Source of the DNA: JAURFX01 sp038125265
GTDB taxonomy: Bacteria; Pseudomonadota; Gammaproteobacteria; Steroidobacterales; Rariloculaceae
Assembly: GCA_038125265.1 (NCBI GenBank)
Contig: JAYPDM010000011.1
Location: 1 to 37,074 of the forward strand
Direction: 5' to 3'
DNA length: 37,074 nt
The first letter of the stretch is position 1, and each line of letters begins with the position of its first letter. Positions 16,401-24,084 of the stretch are shown here, piece after piece. Below the pieces are notes generated by a model that was given only the letters and a program-made list of their open reading frames with translations, did not search any database and was not told the DNA's origin. Both the position numbers and the translations under genes were made by a program.

Positions 16401-16688
16401 GATTATTTAAAGGGTCATGGCGTTGAGTGCTTATACGTTAACAAGGTGCGGGAAGGAAGACCGCATATTGTTGATATGATAAAAAACGAGGAGGTTCAGC
16501 TCATTGTTAATACCACGGAAGGTAAATTTTCAGTTAGGGAGTCAGAATCCATCAGAAGGGAGGCGGTCATTAGAAAGGTGACCTACTACACAACTGTGGC
16601 AGCAGCACTCGCGACTTGCGAGGCCATGAATTATCTTGATAATCTAAATGTCTATAAATTAACTGATTTACATGAAGCAATAAAATGA
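13470..16688 (+). CDS. carB: Carbamoyl-phosphate synthase large subunit
   Basis: CarB makes carbamoyl phosphate from bicarbonate, ammonia from CarA and two ATP. The 1072-residue length is normal. Two homologous ATP-grasp halves are visible: the first opens [21 protein letters not shown] and has [12 protein letters not shown]; the second opens [21 protein letters not shown] at about 560 and has [11 protein letters not shown]. Metal-binding ends [20 protein letters not shown] and [18 protein letters not shown] are intact in both. The last 130 or so residues form the allosteric MGS-like domain ([19 protein letters not shown]). The stop overlaps the greA start as ATGA. Confidence 0.99.
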   Translation: [1072 protein letters not shown]

Positions 16689-17158
16689 GCGCTCAATACC
16701 CCATGACATTAAAAGGTGCTGAAAAGATAAAAAAGCAACTTGAAATGCTAAAAAAACAAAGACCAGAAATTGTAACGGCAATTGCTGAAGCCAGAGCCCA
16801 TGGAGATCTAAAAGAAAATGCAGAGTATCATGCTGCAAAGGATCAACAGGGTATGGTTGAGGCAAAGATAAGAGATCTCGAGGCAAAAATAACCAATGCA
16901 AGAATCGTTGATGTAACAAAAATTCCAAATGAAGGTAAAGTAATATTTGGCTCTACGGTCACGTTACTTGATGAGAACGATAAAGAAGTCACTTACCAAA
17001 TAGTTGGTGAGGACGAAGCTGATATCAAAATAAATCTTCTCTCAGTGATGTCTCCACTTGCAAGATCCCTTATAGGTAAAAATGAAGGTGACGAGATTGC
17101 CTTTGATGCTCCCAGCGGCACTCTTAATTATTTTATAAGCAGAGTTGAATATATTTAA
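16685..17158 (+). CDS. greA: Transcription elongation factor GreA
   Basis: GreA inserts a coiled coil into the RNA polymerase secondary channel and helps it cleave backtracked RNA. The 157-residue product has the N-terminal coiled coil (residues about 8-75) with the tip DLKENAEYHAAKDQQ, whose acidic residues support cleavage, and the C-terminal FKBP-like domain ending with SPLARSLIGKNEGDEIAFDAPSG. It overlaps carB by 4 bases (ATGA) and is the last gene of the carAB-greA unit. Its stop codon and that of convergent yhbY share the four bases TTAA. Confidence 0.98.
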   Translation: MSAQYPMTLKGAEKIKKQLEMLKKQRPEIVTAIAEARAHGDLKENAEYHAAKDQQGMVEAKIRDLEAKITNARIVDVTKIPNEGKVIFGSTVTLLDENDKEVTYQIVGEDEADIKINLLSVMSPLARSLIGKNEGDEIAFDAPSGTLNYFISRVEYI

Positions 17159-17445
17159 TTCTGTGGAATGATCATTCTAGGATTTTTAGGGTCTGGCTTA
17201 TAAAGAATAAAAATATTACCAATATTACCAACCTGTAAAGCATCAGTTTGTGTATATATAGATTCTTGTATCATCTTTTTGATGACAGAATTCGAGCATT
17301 TTATTTTTATGAGCTCATGAATCTCAAGCTGGTATTTAATCTCGCTGATTGTCTTTTCTGTTAAACCATTATCACCAATCCATGCAACAGGCTTTAAGTG
17401 ATGCGCTTTAGATTTGAGAAATTTTCTTTGTTTAGACGATAGCAT
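17155..17445 (-). CDS. yhbY: YhbY / CRM-domain RNA-binding protein (ribosome assembly)
   Basis: The 96-residue product is a stand-alone CRM domain, which binds pre-50S ribosomal particles. Matching segments are LSSKQRKFLKSKAHHLKPV at the start, GDNGLTE (family GxNGLT), and the C-terminal GNIFILYKPD. ATG at 17445 is chosen because E. coli YhbY begins MNLSTKQ; an ATG at 17466 would overlap the start of rlmE. The gene is convergent with greA, sharing the stop bases TTAA, and divergent from rlmE with only 15 bases between start codons, so the two promoters must overlap the coding regions. Confidence 0.93.
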   Translation of the reverse strand: MLSSKQRKFLKSKAHHLKPVAWIGDNGLTEKTISEIKYQLEIHELIKIKCSNSVIKKMIQESIYTQTDALQVGNIGNIFILYKPDPKNPRMIIPQN

Positions 17446-17460
17446 TTTATAATATTCCCT

Positions 17461-18054
17461 ATGCACTGGCGAAAAAAGCAGACTGGAGACGTATATTATC
17501 AGAAAGCCAAAGAAGATGGATACAGGTCGCGTGCAATTTATAAGCTTATTGAAATTGATGATAAATACAAATTAGTAAAGTCTAATTCAATGATATTAGA
17601 TATTGGTGCGGCTCCAGGCAGCTGGTCCCAATTAGTGAGTAAGCGTCTCAAATCTGGAAATTGTGTCGCAGTAGACATCCAGCCTATGACCGATATCGCT
17701 AATGTACATTTTATTTGCGGTGATATTTTCGATGAGAAGGTTTTAGAAAAGGCCTTAGAGCTTAACCAAAAACAGAAGTTTACCCTTGTAATCTCAGATA
17801 TTGCCCCAACAGTTACAGGTATAAAAGATGCCGATGTCCTGAGATCTGTCGGTATGGCAGAGGAGCTGTGTGAAATGTGCAATGAACTTCTTGCGATAAA
17901 CGGTTCGTTTCTTACTAAAGTGTTTCAGGGAGCAGGCTTTGATGATTTTCTTAAATTAATGAGAAGATCCTTTAAAACGGTTAGAATTATTAAACCATCA
18001 GCTTCAAGGCCTGAAAGTCGAGAAGTTTATGTGCTAGGGCAACTTAAGAGATAA
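17461..18054 (+). CDS. rlmE: 23S rRNA (uridine-2552-2'-O) methyltransferase RlmE (FtsJ)
   Basis: RlmE methylates U2552 of 23S rRNA in the late 50S subunit using S-adenosylmethionine. The 197-residue protein has the SAM-binding motif LDIGAAPGSWSQ at about 46-57. The catalytic triad can be placed at K28 (RSRAIYKL), D113 (ISDIAPT) and K153 (LTKVFQG), with nearly the same spacing as K38-D124-K164 in E. coli. The C-terminus SRPESREVYVLG is typical. The N-terminus is about 10 residues shorter than in E. coli. ftsH follows after 3 bases, the usual heat-shock pairing. Confidence 0.97.
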   Translation: MHWRKKQTGDVYYQKAKEDGYRSRAIYKLIEIDDKYKLVKSNSMILDIGAAPGSWSQLVSKRLKSGNCVAVDIQPMTDIANVHFICGDIFDEKVLEKALELNQKQKFTLVISDIAPTVTGIKDADVLRSVGMAEELCEMCNELLAINGSFLTKVFQGAGFDDFLKLMRRSFKTVRIIKPSASRPESREVYVLGQLKR

Positions 18055-18057
18055 ATT

Positions 18058-19962
18058 ATGAGTGAAATTATTAAAAACTTGATCATGTGGGCTATTGTGG
18101 CTTTTGTTTTGCTGTCTGTCTTTCAAAACTTTTCACCCAACACCCAAACCAGTTCAGAGGTTCCGTATTCCCAGTTTCTTCAGCTAGCTGAATCTGGAAC
18201 CATCCAAACTGTTGTCTTTGAGGGAAATATCATTGAATGGACGCGTAATGGTGAGCAATTTGTAACCTACAATCCTGAAACTGATAACACTGCCCTAATT
18301 GGGCTTTTAGACAGGACGGGAGTTTTAATTGAAGCCAGACCCCCTGAGCAGCAATCTTTTATGATGCAGCTATTCATCTCTTCATTCCCAATTCTTCTGC
18401 TGATTGGTGTATGGGTTTATTTCATGCGTCAGATGCAGGGCGGAGGGCGTGGTGGAGCCATGTCATTTGGAAGGAGTAAAGCAAAACTCTTGGGAGAGGA
18501 TCAAGTTAAAGTAACCTTTGCCGATGTTGCTGGTGTTGAAGAGGCAAAAGAGGAGGTTGTTGAGGTCGTCGAATATCTAAGGGATCCCAGTAAATTCCAA
18601 AAATTAGGCGGCAAGATTCCTAAAGGGGTTTTGATGGTAGGTTCACCAGGTACTGGAAAGACACTTCTTGCACGTGCCATAGCGGGCGAAGCGAAAGTAC
18701 CTTTTTTCACCATTTCAGGTTCTGACTTTGTTGAGATGTTTGTCGGTGTAGGTGCGAGCCGAGTGAGAGATCTATTTGAGCAATCCAAAAAAAGAGCGCC
18801 ATGTATTATATTCATCGATGAGATTGATGCCGTAGGACGCCATCGGGGCGCAGGATTGGGTGGTGGTCACGATGAGAGAGAGCAGACACTGAATCAACTC
18901 TTAGTTGAGATGGATGGTTTTGAGGGCAATGAGGGCGTTATTGTTATTGCTGCCACAAACCGACCGGATGTATTGGATCCAGCGCTGTTAAGACCTGGAA
19001 GATTTGACAGGCAGGTCGTCGTTCCGCTTCCTGATGTGAAAGGAAGAGAGCAAATATTAAAGGTCCACATGAAGAAAACTCCACTCGCTAATGACGTGAA
19101 ACCAAGTTTAATTGCAAGAGGGACACCAGGATTCTCAGGAGCTGATTTAGCCAACCTTGTTAATGAAAGCGCTTTAATGGCTGCTCGTGCCAATAAGAAA
19201 AAAGTCTCTATGATTGAATTCGAGAGCGCAAAAGACAAGATCCTCATGGGTGCAGAGAGAAAATCAATGGTAATGAGCGAGGATGAAAAAAAGCTTACGG
19301 CATACCATGAGTCCGGTCATGCCATCGTCGGTTTGACGGTTAAGGATCACGATCCTGTTTATAAAGTAACCATAATCCCAAGAGGAAGGGCGCTTGGGGT
19401 GACGATGTTCCTACCAGAGGCGGATCGATACTCTTACTCAAAAAATAGACTACTCTCTCAGATTAAATCTCTTTTTGGAGGACGAATTGCCGAAGAGATG
19501 ATATTTGGAAAAGATCATGTCACAACAGGTGCCTCAAATGATATCGAGCGCGCCACTGAGATTGCAAGAAATATGGTTACCAAGTGGGGCCTCTCAGAAA
19601 AGCTGGGTCCTTTAAGTTACAGCGAGGATGACGGCGAAGTGTTTTTAGGTCGAAGCGTTACAAAACAGAAAACCGTATCAGACGTAACCGTTAAAAAGAT
19701 TGACGATGAGATTAGGAGCATTGTAGACAAGTGCTATAAAGATGCAGAGAGCATTCTGCAAAAAAATATTGATAAGCTTCATATTATGTCTGACGCCCTG
19801 ATGAAGTTTGAAACCATTGGTGAGTCACAAATTGCTGAGATTATGGAGGGCAAAGACCCAAGCCCACCAGAGGACTGGGACGATAACGCGGATGACTCTC
19901 AACCCAAAAAGAAAGCTAAATCCTTAAAACCAAAAATTGGCGGGCCAGCCAGCCAAACATAA
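18058..19962 (+). CDS. ftsH: ATP-dependent zinc metalloprotease FtsH
   Basis: FtsH is the membrane-anchored AAA+ protease that degrades misassembled membrane proteins and regulators such as sigma32 and LpxC. The 634-residue protein has two membrane helices (about 5-22 and 103-122) flanking a periplasmic domain. Walker A is GSPGTGKT at 195-202, with serine where E. coli has proline. Walker B is IIFIDEID at 250-257, and the second region of homology has NRPDVLDPALLRPGR at 301-315. The zinc site is HESGH at 417-421. The C-terminus is a lysine/proline-rich tail. glmM starts 5 bases after the stop, with no folP between them. Confidence 0.98.
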   Translation: MSEIIKNLIMWAIVAFVLLSVFQNFSPNTQTSSEVPYSQFLQLAESGTIQTVVFEGNIIEWTRNGEQFVTYNPETDNTALIGLLDRTGVLIEARPPEQQSFMMQLFISSFPILLLIGVWVYFMRQMQGGGRGGAMSFGRSKAKLLGEDQVKVTFADVAGVEEAKEEVVEVVEYLRDPSKFQKLGGKIPKGVLMVGSPGTGKTLLARAIAGEAKVPFFTISGSDFVEMFVGVGASRVRDLFEQSKKRAPCIIFIDEIDAVGRHRGAGLGGGHDEREQTLNQLLVEMDGFEGNEGVIVIAATNRPDVLDPALLRPGRFDRQVVVPLPDVKGREQILKVHMKKTPLANDVKPSLIARGTPGFSGADLANLVNESALMAARANKKKVSMIEFESAKDKILMGAERKSMVMSEDEKKLTAYHESGHAIVGLTVKDHDPVYKVTIIPRGRALGVTMFLPEADRYSYSKNRLLSQIKSLFGGRIAEEMIFGKDHVTTGASNDIERATEIARNMVTKWGLSEKLGPLSYSEDDGEVFLGRSVTKQKTVSDVTVKKIDDEIRSIVDKCYKDAESILQKNIDKLHIMSDALMKFETIGESQIAEIMEGKDPSPPEDWDDNADDSQPKKKAKSLKPKIGGPASQT

Positions 19963-19967
19963 TAAGC

Positions 19968-21299
19968 ATGAGTGATTTAATTTTTGGTACAGACGGTATT
20001 AGAGGGCCGGTAGGTCAGTACCCCCTTGACCCAGCCTCTCTATTGAAAATTGGTGCGGCCGCTGCAAGGGTCCTAGGCAAAAAAGGCGGGAAAGTCATAA
20101 TCGCCAAAGACACCAGAGTATCGGGTTACATTTTTGAGAGTATTTTAGAGGGAGCCTTATTGTCAAAGGGTTTGGACGTTTATCTAACCGGACCAATTAC
20201 CACACCAGCACTCTCGTATTACACAAAAAGATATCAGTTTGATTTTGGAGTGATGATAAGTGCCTCCCATAATAGTTATCATGATAACGGCATCAAGTTT
20301 TTTAATTCTGAAGGTCATAAGCTTGATGGTGAAATTGAAAAGGCTATCTCAGACGCTTTTTACAAAAACGAATTTCAATTTTTAGATGCAGACTCTGTGG
20401 GAAAAGCAAAAAGACTCCCTCTTGGCGTCAATAACTATATTGATTATTGCATATCTAGATTTCCTGGGCATTTTTTGAGCGGTTTTAAGCTCGTGTTAGA
20501 TGCCTCGCATGGGGGAGGCTTTAAGTCAGCGCCAAGGATTTTTGCTGGATTAGGTGCTGATATTTTACCCGTAGGATGCTCCCCAAATGGCTATAACATC
20601 AATGACCGATGCGGCTCAACCTCTCCTGGGCTGGTATCTCAATTAGTAAAAAGTGGGGATTATCAGGTCGGGGTAGCTATTGACGGTGACGGAGATAGGG
20701 TTGTCCTTACTGACGAAGACGGCAGTGTCATTGATGGAGATAAGATAATTTATATCTTAGCTAAATACTATAAAGAAAAAGATATCCTGAACACTCCGGT
20801 TGCTATTACTGTCACATCAAATTTAGGGCTGAAGAAATCTCTACAAAAACTTGGTATTACTGTCATTGAAACAGATGTGGGTGATAAAAATGTGAGTTCA
20901 GCACTTAGAAACTCGGGTGGATTTTTAGGCGGTGAGACCTCAGGGCATATCATTAATTTAAATTATAATGAGACCGGTGATGGTACATTGGCCGCCCTAC
21001 AAGTTCTTTTGGTGATGTGTGAAACTAACAAAACACTCAAAGAGCTAGCAAGTGAACTAATGCTTCTTCCTAGTAAATCCTTAAATATAGAAATTGATTT
21101 AGCAAAGAGACAGAGCATTGGAAATTTCTGTCATGAGTTTACTCAGAATAAAAATAATGAATTACATGGTGAGGGTAGAGTGCTAGCTCGATTATCTGGC
21201 ACAGAGCCCAAAGTAAGACTATTGATAGAATGTGAAGACCTAGAGACTCAAGATCGTTATGCTGATGAATTTATTGGGCAATTAGGAAAATTAAAGTGA
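19968..21299 (+). CDS. glmM: Phosphoglucosamine mutase
   Basis: GlmM converts glucosamine-6-phosphate to glucosamine-1-phosphate for peptidoglycan and LPS. The 443-residue product starts LIFGTDGIRGPVG, as the family does. The phosphorylated catalytic serine is S100 in SASHN; the metal-binding loop is DGDGDR at 239-244; the sugar-binding loop is GGETSGHII; and the phosphate-binding loop near the end is RLSGTEPKVRLLIE. All key positions are intact. The tail overlaps tpiA by 4 bases (GTGA). Confidence 0.98.
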   Translation: MSDLIFGTDGIRGPVGQYPLDPASLLKIGAAAARVLGKKGGKVIIAKDTRVSGYIFESILEGALLSKGLDVYLTGPITTPALSYYTKRYQFDFGVMISASHNSYHDNGIKFFNSEGHKLDGEIEKAISDAFYKNEFQFLDADSVGKAKRLPLGVNNYIDYCISRFPGHFLSGFKLVLDASHGGGFKSAPRIFAGLGADILPVGCSPNGYNINDRCGSTSPGLVSQLVKSGDYQVGVAIDGDGDRVVLTDEDGSVIDGDKIIYILAKYYKEKDILNTPVAITVTSNLGLKKSLQKLGITVIETDVGDKNVSSALRNSGGFLGGETSGHIINLNYNETGDGTLAALQVLLVMCETNKTLKELASELMLLPSKSLNIEIDLAKRQSIGNFCHEFTQNKNNELHGEGRVLARLSGTEPKVRLLIECEDLETQDRYADEFIGQLGKLK

Positions 21300-22039
21300 G
21301 TAAAAATTTAATCGCTGGCAACTGGAAAATGAATGGCAGTATTGATTCTGCTATTTCTTTTTTTCAGAAATTAATAGATCAGACCCAAAATGCCAATTCA
21401 GAAATATTGGTATGCTTACCGCATGTATTGCTTCACACCGGGTTGGAATTAACTGCCAATACCCCTATACAGATCGGCGCGCAAGACTGCTCAAAGTTTT
21501 CAGGGTACGGCGCCTATACCGGAGAGATTTCAGCCAATATGCTTAAAGAATTAGGATGTCATTATGCTGTCATTGGTCATTCAGAGCGAAGAGAATACTT
21601 TGGTGAGACCAATGAAGTGGTAGCAGAAAAAATAGCAAAGCTAAACGATGCTGACATAACGCCCATAGTATGTGTAGGAGAGTCCTTGGAGCACCGAAAA
21701 AGCGAACAGCATTTTGATGTTATCGCATCGCAGGTAGATTCTATTTTAGCTTCAGTCGATAGCAATAAAGATTTTGTGATTGCCTACGAGCCCATTTGGG
21801 CAATCGGTACCGGAGAAACAGCAACTCCTGAAGAGGCAAATAGTATGCATCAGTTTATTCATGATATGATTGGTCGCAAATTTAGTATTGATTATGCAAA
21901 TACAAAGAGAGTTCTCTATGGAGGAAGCATGAACGCACAGAACGCAAAAGACCTCTTGGCACAAGAATTTATCGCTGGTGGCTTGATCGGTGGCGCTTCC
22001 TTAAAGCATGAAGATTTCTCTTTGATCGCAAACATTTAG
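21296..22039 (+). CDS. tpiA: Triosephosphate isomerase
   Basis: TpiA interconverts dihydroxyacetone phosphate and glyceraldehyde-3-phosphate. The 247-residue TIM-barrel enzyme has the active residues N9 and K11 (AGNWKMNG), H95 (IGHSERRE) and E165 (AYEPIWAIGTG), plus the phosphate loop GGSMN and the end GGLIGGASL. The start is GTG at 21296, overlapping the glmM stop as GTGA, so translation is probably coupled. secG follows after 8 bases. Confidence 0.98.
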   Translation: MSKNLIAGNWKMNGSIDSAISFFQKLIDQTQNANSEILVCLPHVLLHTGLELTANTPIQIGAQDCSKFSGYGAYTGEISANMLKELGCHYAVIGHSERREYFGETNEVVAEKIAKLNDADITPIVCVGESLEHRKSEQHFDVIASQVDSILASVDSNKDFVIAYEPIWAIGTGETATPEEANSMHQFIHDMIGRKFSIDYANTKRVLYGGSMNAQNAKDLLAQEFIAGGLIGGASLKHEDFSLIANI

Positions 22040-22047
22040 GTGGAGCT

Positions 22048-22389
22048 ATGACAACTTTAATTCTAACCGTTCATTTATTGGCAGGCATATTTCTGGTTCT
22101 ATTGGTGTTATTGCAAAAGGGCAAAGGAGCTGACGCTGGGGCTGGTTTTGGTGCTGGTGCTTCTGGAACCGTTTTTGGTGCAAGAGGGGCCTCTAGTTTT
22201 CTCTCCAGAGCGACGGCAATTTTAGCAACCGTATTTTTTATTACTAGCCTGACACTTGGCTTTTTTGCCAATCAAACTCCCACGGGCCCAAGTTCAATTA
22301 TGAACACGCCTAGCTTGATGGAACAAGCAACTTTGGAGAATCAGCCTCCAGCAGCCCCTGAGAATTCTGAATTACCTCCCTTAAATTAA
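22048..22389 (+). CDS. secG: Preprotein translocase subunit SecG
   Basis: SecG is the small auxiliary subunit of the SecYEG channel. The 113-residue product has two membrane helices (about 1-20 and 52-72) separated by the family loop VLLQKGKGADAGAGFGAGASGTVFGARGA (about 20-48). A proline- and asparagine-rich tail follows. GGTGGAG overlapping the tpiA stop serves as ribosome binding site. The gene closes the rlmE-ftsH-glmM-tpiA-secG run and is followed after 4 bases by tRNA-Leu. Confidence 0.95.
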   Translation: MTTLILTVHLLAGIFLVLLVLLQKGKGADAGAGFGAGASGTVFGARGASSFLSRATAILATVFFITSLTLGFFANQTPTGPSSIMNTPSLMEQATLENQPPAAPENSELPPLN

Positions 22390-22393
22390 AGAT

Positions 22394-22478
22394 GCCGATG
22401 TGGTGGAACTGGTAGACACGCTGTCTTGAGGGGGCAGTGACGCAAGTCGTGCCGGTTCGAGTCCGGCCATCGGCACCA
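22394..22478 (+). tRNA. tRNA-Leu (GAG)
   Basis: An 85-base class II tRNA with a long variable arm. The acceptor stem GCCGATG pairs with CATCGGC, followed by ACCA encoded in the DNA. The anticodon stem is CTGTC/GGCAG around loop TTGAGGG, giving anticodon GAG at 22428-22430. The TPsiC arm is CCGGTTCGAGTCCGG. A tRNA-Leu between secG and nuo is a familiar arrangement in proteobacteria. Confidence 0.97.
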
Positions 22479-22547
22479 TTTACCTGATTTATTGTTACAA
22501 TTTGCGCCCTTAGATTGGTACAATATGACCAATTTTTTAAGAGCCGT

Positions 22548-22904
22548 ATGTTAGAGAATTATTTTCCAATTTTAGCCCTGCTATTAATCATGATAGCTCT
22601 GGGTGTCTTTCTTTTAGCCTTGGGCTTTATTTTTGGAAAAGGCGATCAAAATAAGGCCAAACTGTCCCCCTACGAATGTGGCTTCGAAGCATTTGAAGAC
22701 GCTAGAATTGAATTTGATGTTCGCTACTATCTAGTGGCCATTCTTTTTATTATTTTTGATTTAGAAATAGCATTTTTATTTCCATGGGCAGTGGCTCTGG
22801 GTGGTTTTGCTTTGGCTGGTGTAGTCGCCATGGGTATTTTTCTTTTAATACTTGTGGTTGGCTTTATCTATGAATGGAAAAATGGTGCCCTTGATTGGGA
22901 TTAA
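22548..22904 (+). CDS. nuoA: NADH-quinone oxidoreductase subunit A
   Basis: NuoA is a three-helix membrane subunit of proton-pumping complex I, near the quinone site. The 118-residue product has helices at about 5-27, 62-84 and 88-108, and the conserved loop KLSPYECGFEAFEDARIEFDVRYYL, whose cysteine lies in the quinone-coupling loop. ATG at 22548 is chosen; an upstream TTG in frame (22515) would add 11 residues with no family match. Two TACAAT sequences at 22496 and 22519, in the gap after tRNA-Leu, could be -10 boxes for the nuo operon, but neither has a good -35. Confidence 0.96.
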   Translation: MLENYFPILALLLIMIALGVFLLALGFIFGKGDQNKAKLSPYECGFEAFEDARIEFDVRYYLVAILFIIFDLEIAFLFPWAVALGGFALAGVVAMGIFLLILVVGFIYEWKNGALDWD

Positions 22905-22908
22905 TTGA

Positions 22909-23394
22909 ATGAAAGAAAATAATTTAGAATTGGTAGCTAATCGTGGCTTTGTTACTGGAAAGCTTGAGGACCTTGTCAACTGGGCAAGGACTGGTTCCAT
23001 GTGGCCTATGACATTTGGTTTGGCGTGTTGTGCAGTTGAAATGATGCATGCCGGTGCATCCCGATACGACCTTGATCGTTTTGGTATTGTGTTTAGACCA
23101 AGCCCAAGACAATCTGATGTAATGATTGTAGCTGGAACGCTTATAAATAAAATGGCACCAGCACTTCGTAAAGTTTACGATCAAATGCCAGATCCTAAGT
23201 GGGTTATTTCAATGGGTTCATGCGCTAACGGAGGTGGATATTATCATTACTCCTATTCAGTGGTAAGAGGCTGCGATCGAATTATTCCGGTCGATGTTTA
23301 TGTACCTGGATGTCCTCCTACGGCAGAAGCCTTAATCTATGGCATTACTCAGCTACAGAAAAAAATTAAACAATCCAGAACTTTTGTAAGGTAG
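22909..23394 (+). CDS. nuoB: NADH-quinone oxidoreductase subunit B
   Basis: NuoB carries iron-sulfur cluster N2, the last electron donor to quinone. The 161-residue product has the four ligands at C40, C41 (GLACCAVEMM), C105 (GSCANGGG) and C135 (PGCPPTAEAL); the tandem cysteines are the family hallmark. It begins 4 bases after nuoA. It lies at the junction between the peripheral and membrane arms, contacting NuoD. Confidence 0.98.
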   Translation: MKENNLELVANRGFVTGKLEDLVNWARTGSMWPMTFGLACCAVEMMHAGASRYDLDRFGIVFRPSPRQSDVMIVAGTLINKMAPALRKVYDQMPDPKWVISMGSCANGGGYYHYSYSVVRGCDRIIPVDVYVPGCPPTAEALIYGITQLQKKIKQSRTFVR

Positions 23395-23396
23395 TG

Positions 23397-24083
23397 ATGA
23401 GCTCTGAACTTCAAAGTTATATTGAAAAAAATTATGGAAGTTTATTTACTCCCATTCCAACGGGAAAAGGGCAGCCTACCTATGAATGCCAAATCAAAAA
23501 TTATTTAGAAGTTTGTGAGCTATTAAAAAATGATCCCAAATTAGACTTTGATACATTAATAGACTTATGTGGAATTGATTACCTTCACTACGGACTTGAT
23601 GAATGGTCCTCAGAGCAAGCATCCAAAGAGGGCTTCAGTCGTGGTGCTTCTCGTTTAGATATGAATATAAATCTAGAGCGAAACACTAAGCTTCAGCCAC
23701 GATCAAGATTTGCTGTGCAATTACAGCTTTTGTCAGTTACCAGAAATCATCGACTCTCACTCAAGGTTTATCTCAATGACGATGAATCGATCCCGACGAT
23801 TAAACATATATGGAGCAGTGTTGACTGGTTTGAGCGTGAAGCATTTGATCTATTTGGAATAATTTTTATCGGTCATGAGGATTTAAGGCGAATACTTACT
23901 GATTACGGTTTCTCAGGGCATCCTTTCCGTAAAGACTATCCAGTTTCTGGTTACTCTGAGGTGAGGTATGACCCACAGCAGGGAAGGGTTGTCTATGAGC
24001 CAGTCTCAATAGAGCCAAGGGTGCAGATTCCTAAGTCCATAAGAGACGACTCAAGATATGCAAACGGTAGCGAGGAAGATTAA
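23397..24083 (+). CDS. nuoC: NADH-quinone oxidoreductase subunit C
   Basis: NuoC is the 30-kDa-type subunit that braces the N2/quinone module. The product is 228 residues. The family signature WFEREAFDLFGIIFIGHEDLRRILTDYGFSGHPFRKDYP lies at about 143-181. Compared with the shortest family members there is extra sequence at about 60-95 (from EWSSEQASKEGFSRG), which I cannot assign a role. It is separate from nuoD, unlike the fused NuoCD of enterobacteria and pseudomonads. ATG at 23397 is chosen; GTG at 23394 is immediately before it and overlaps the nuoB stop. Confidence 0.97.
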   Translation: MSSELQSYIEKNYGSLFTPIPTGKGQPTYECQIKNYLEVCELLKNDPKLDFDTLIDLCGIDYLHYGLDEWSSEQASKEGFSRGASRLDMNINLERNTKLQPRSRFAVQLQLLSVTRNHRLSLKVYLNDDESIPTIKHIWSSVDWFEREAFDLFGIIFIGHEDLRRILTDYGFSGHPFRKDYPVSGYSEVRYDPQQGRVVYEPVSIEPRVQIPKSIRDDSRYANGSEED

Positions 24084-24084
24084 A

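Noticed and set aside
22496..22524. Two TACAAT boxes before nuoA as tandem promoters
   Set aside because: Neither has an acceptable -35 at 16-18 bases; too weak to list as features.
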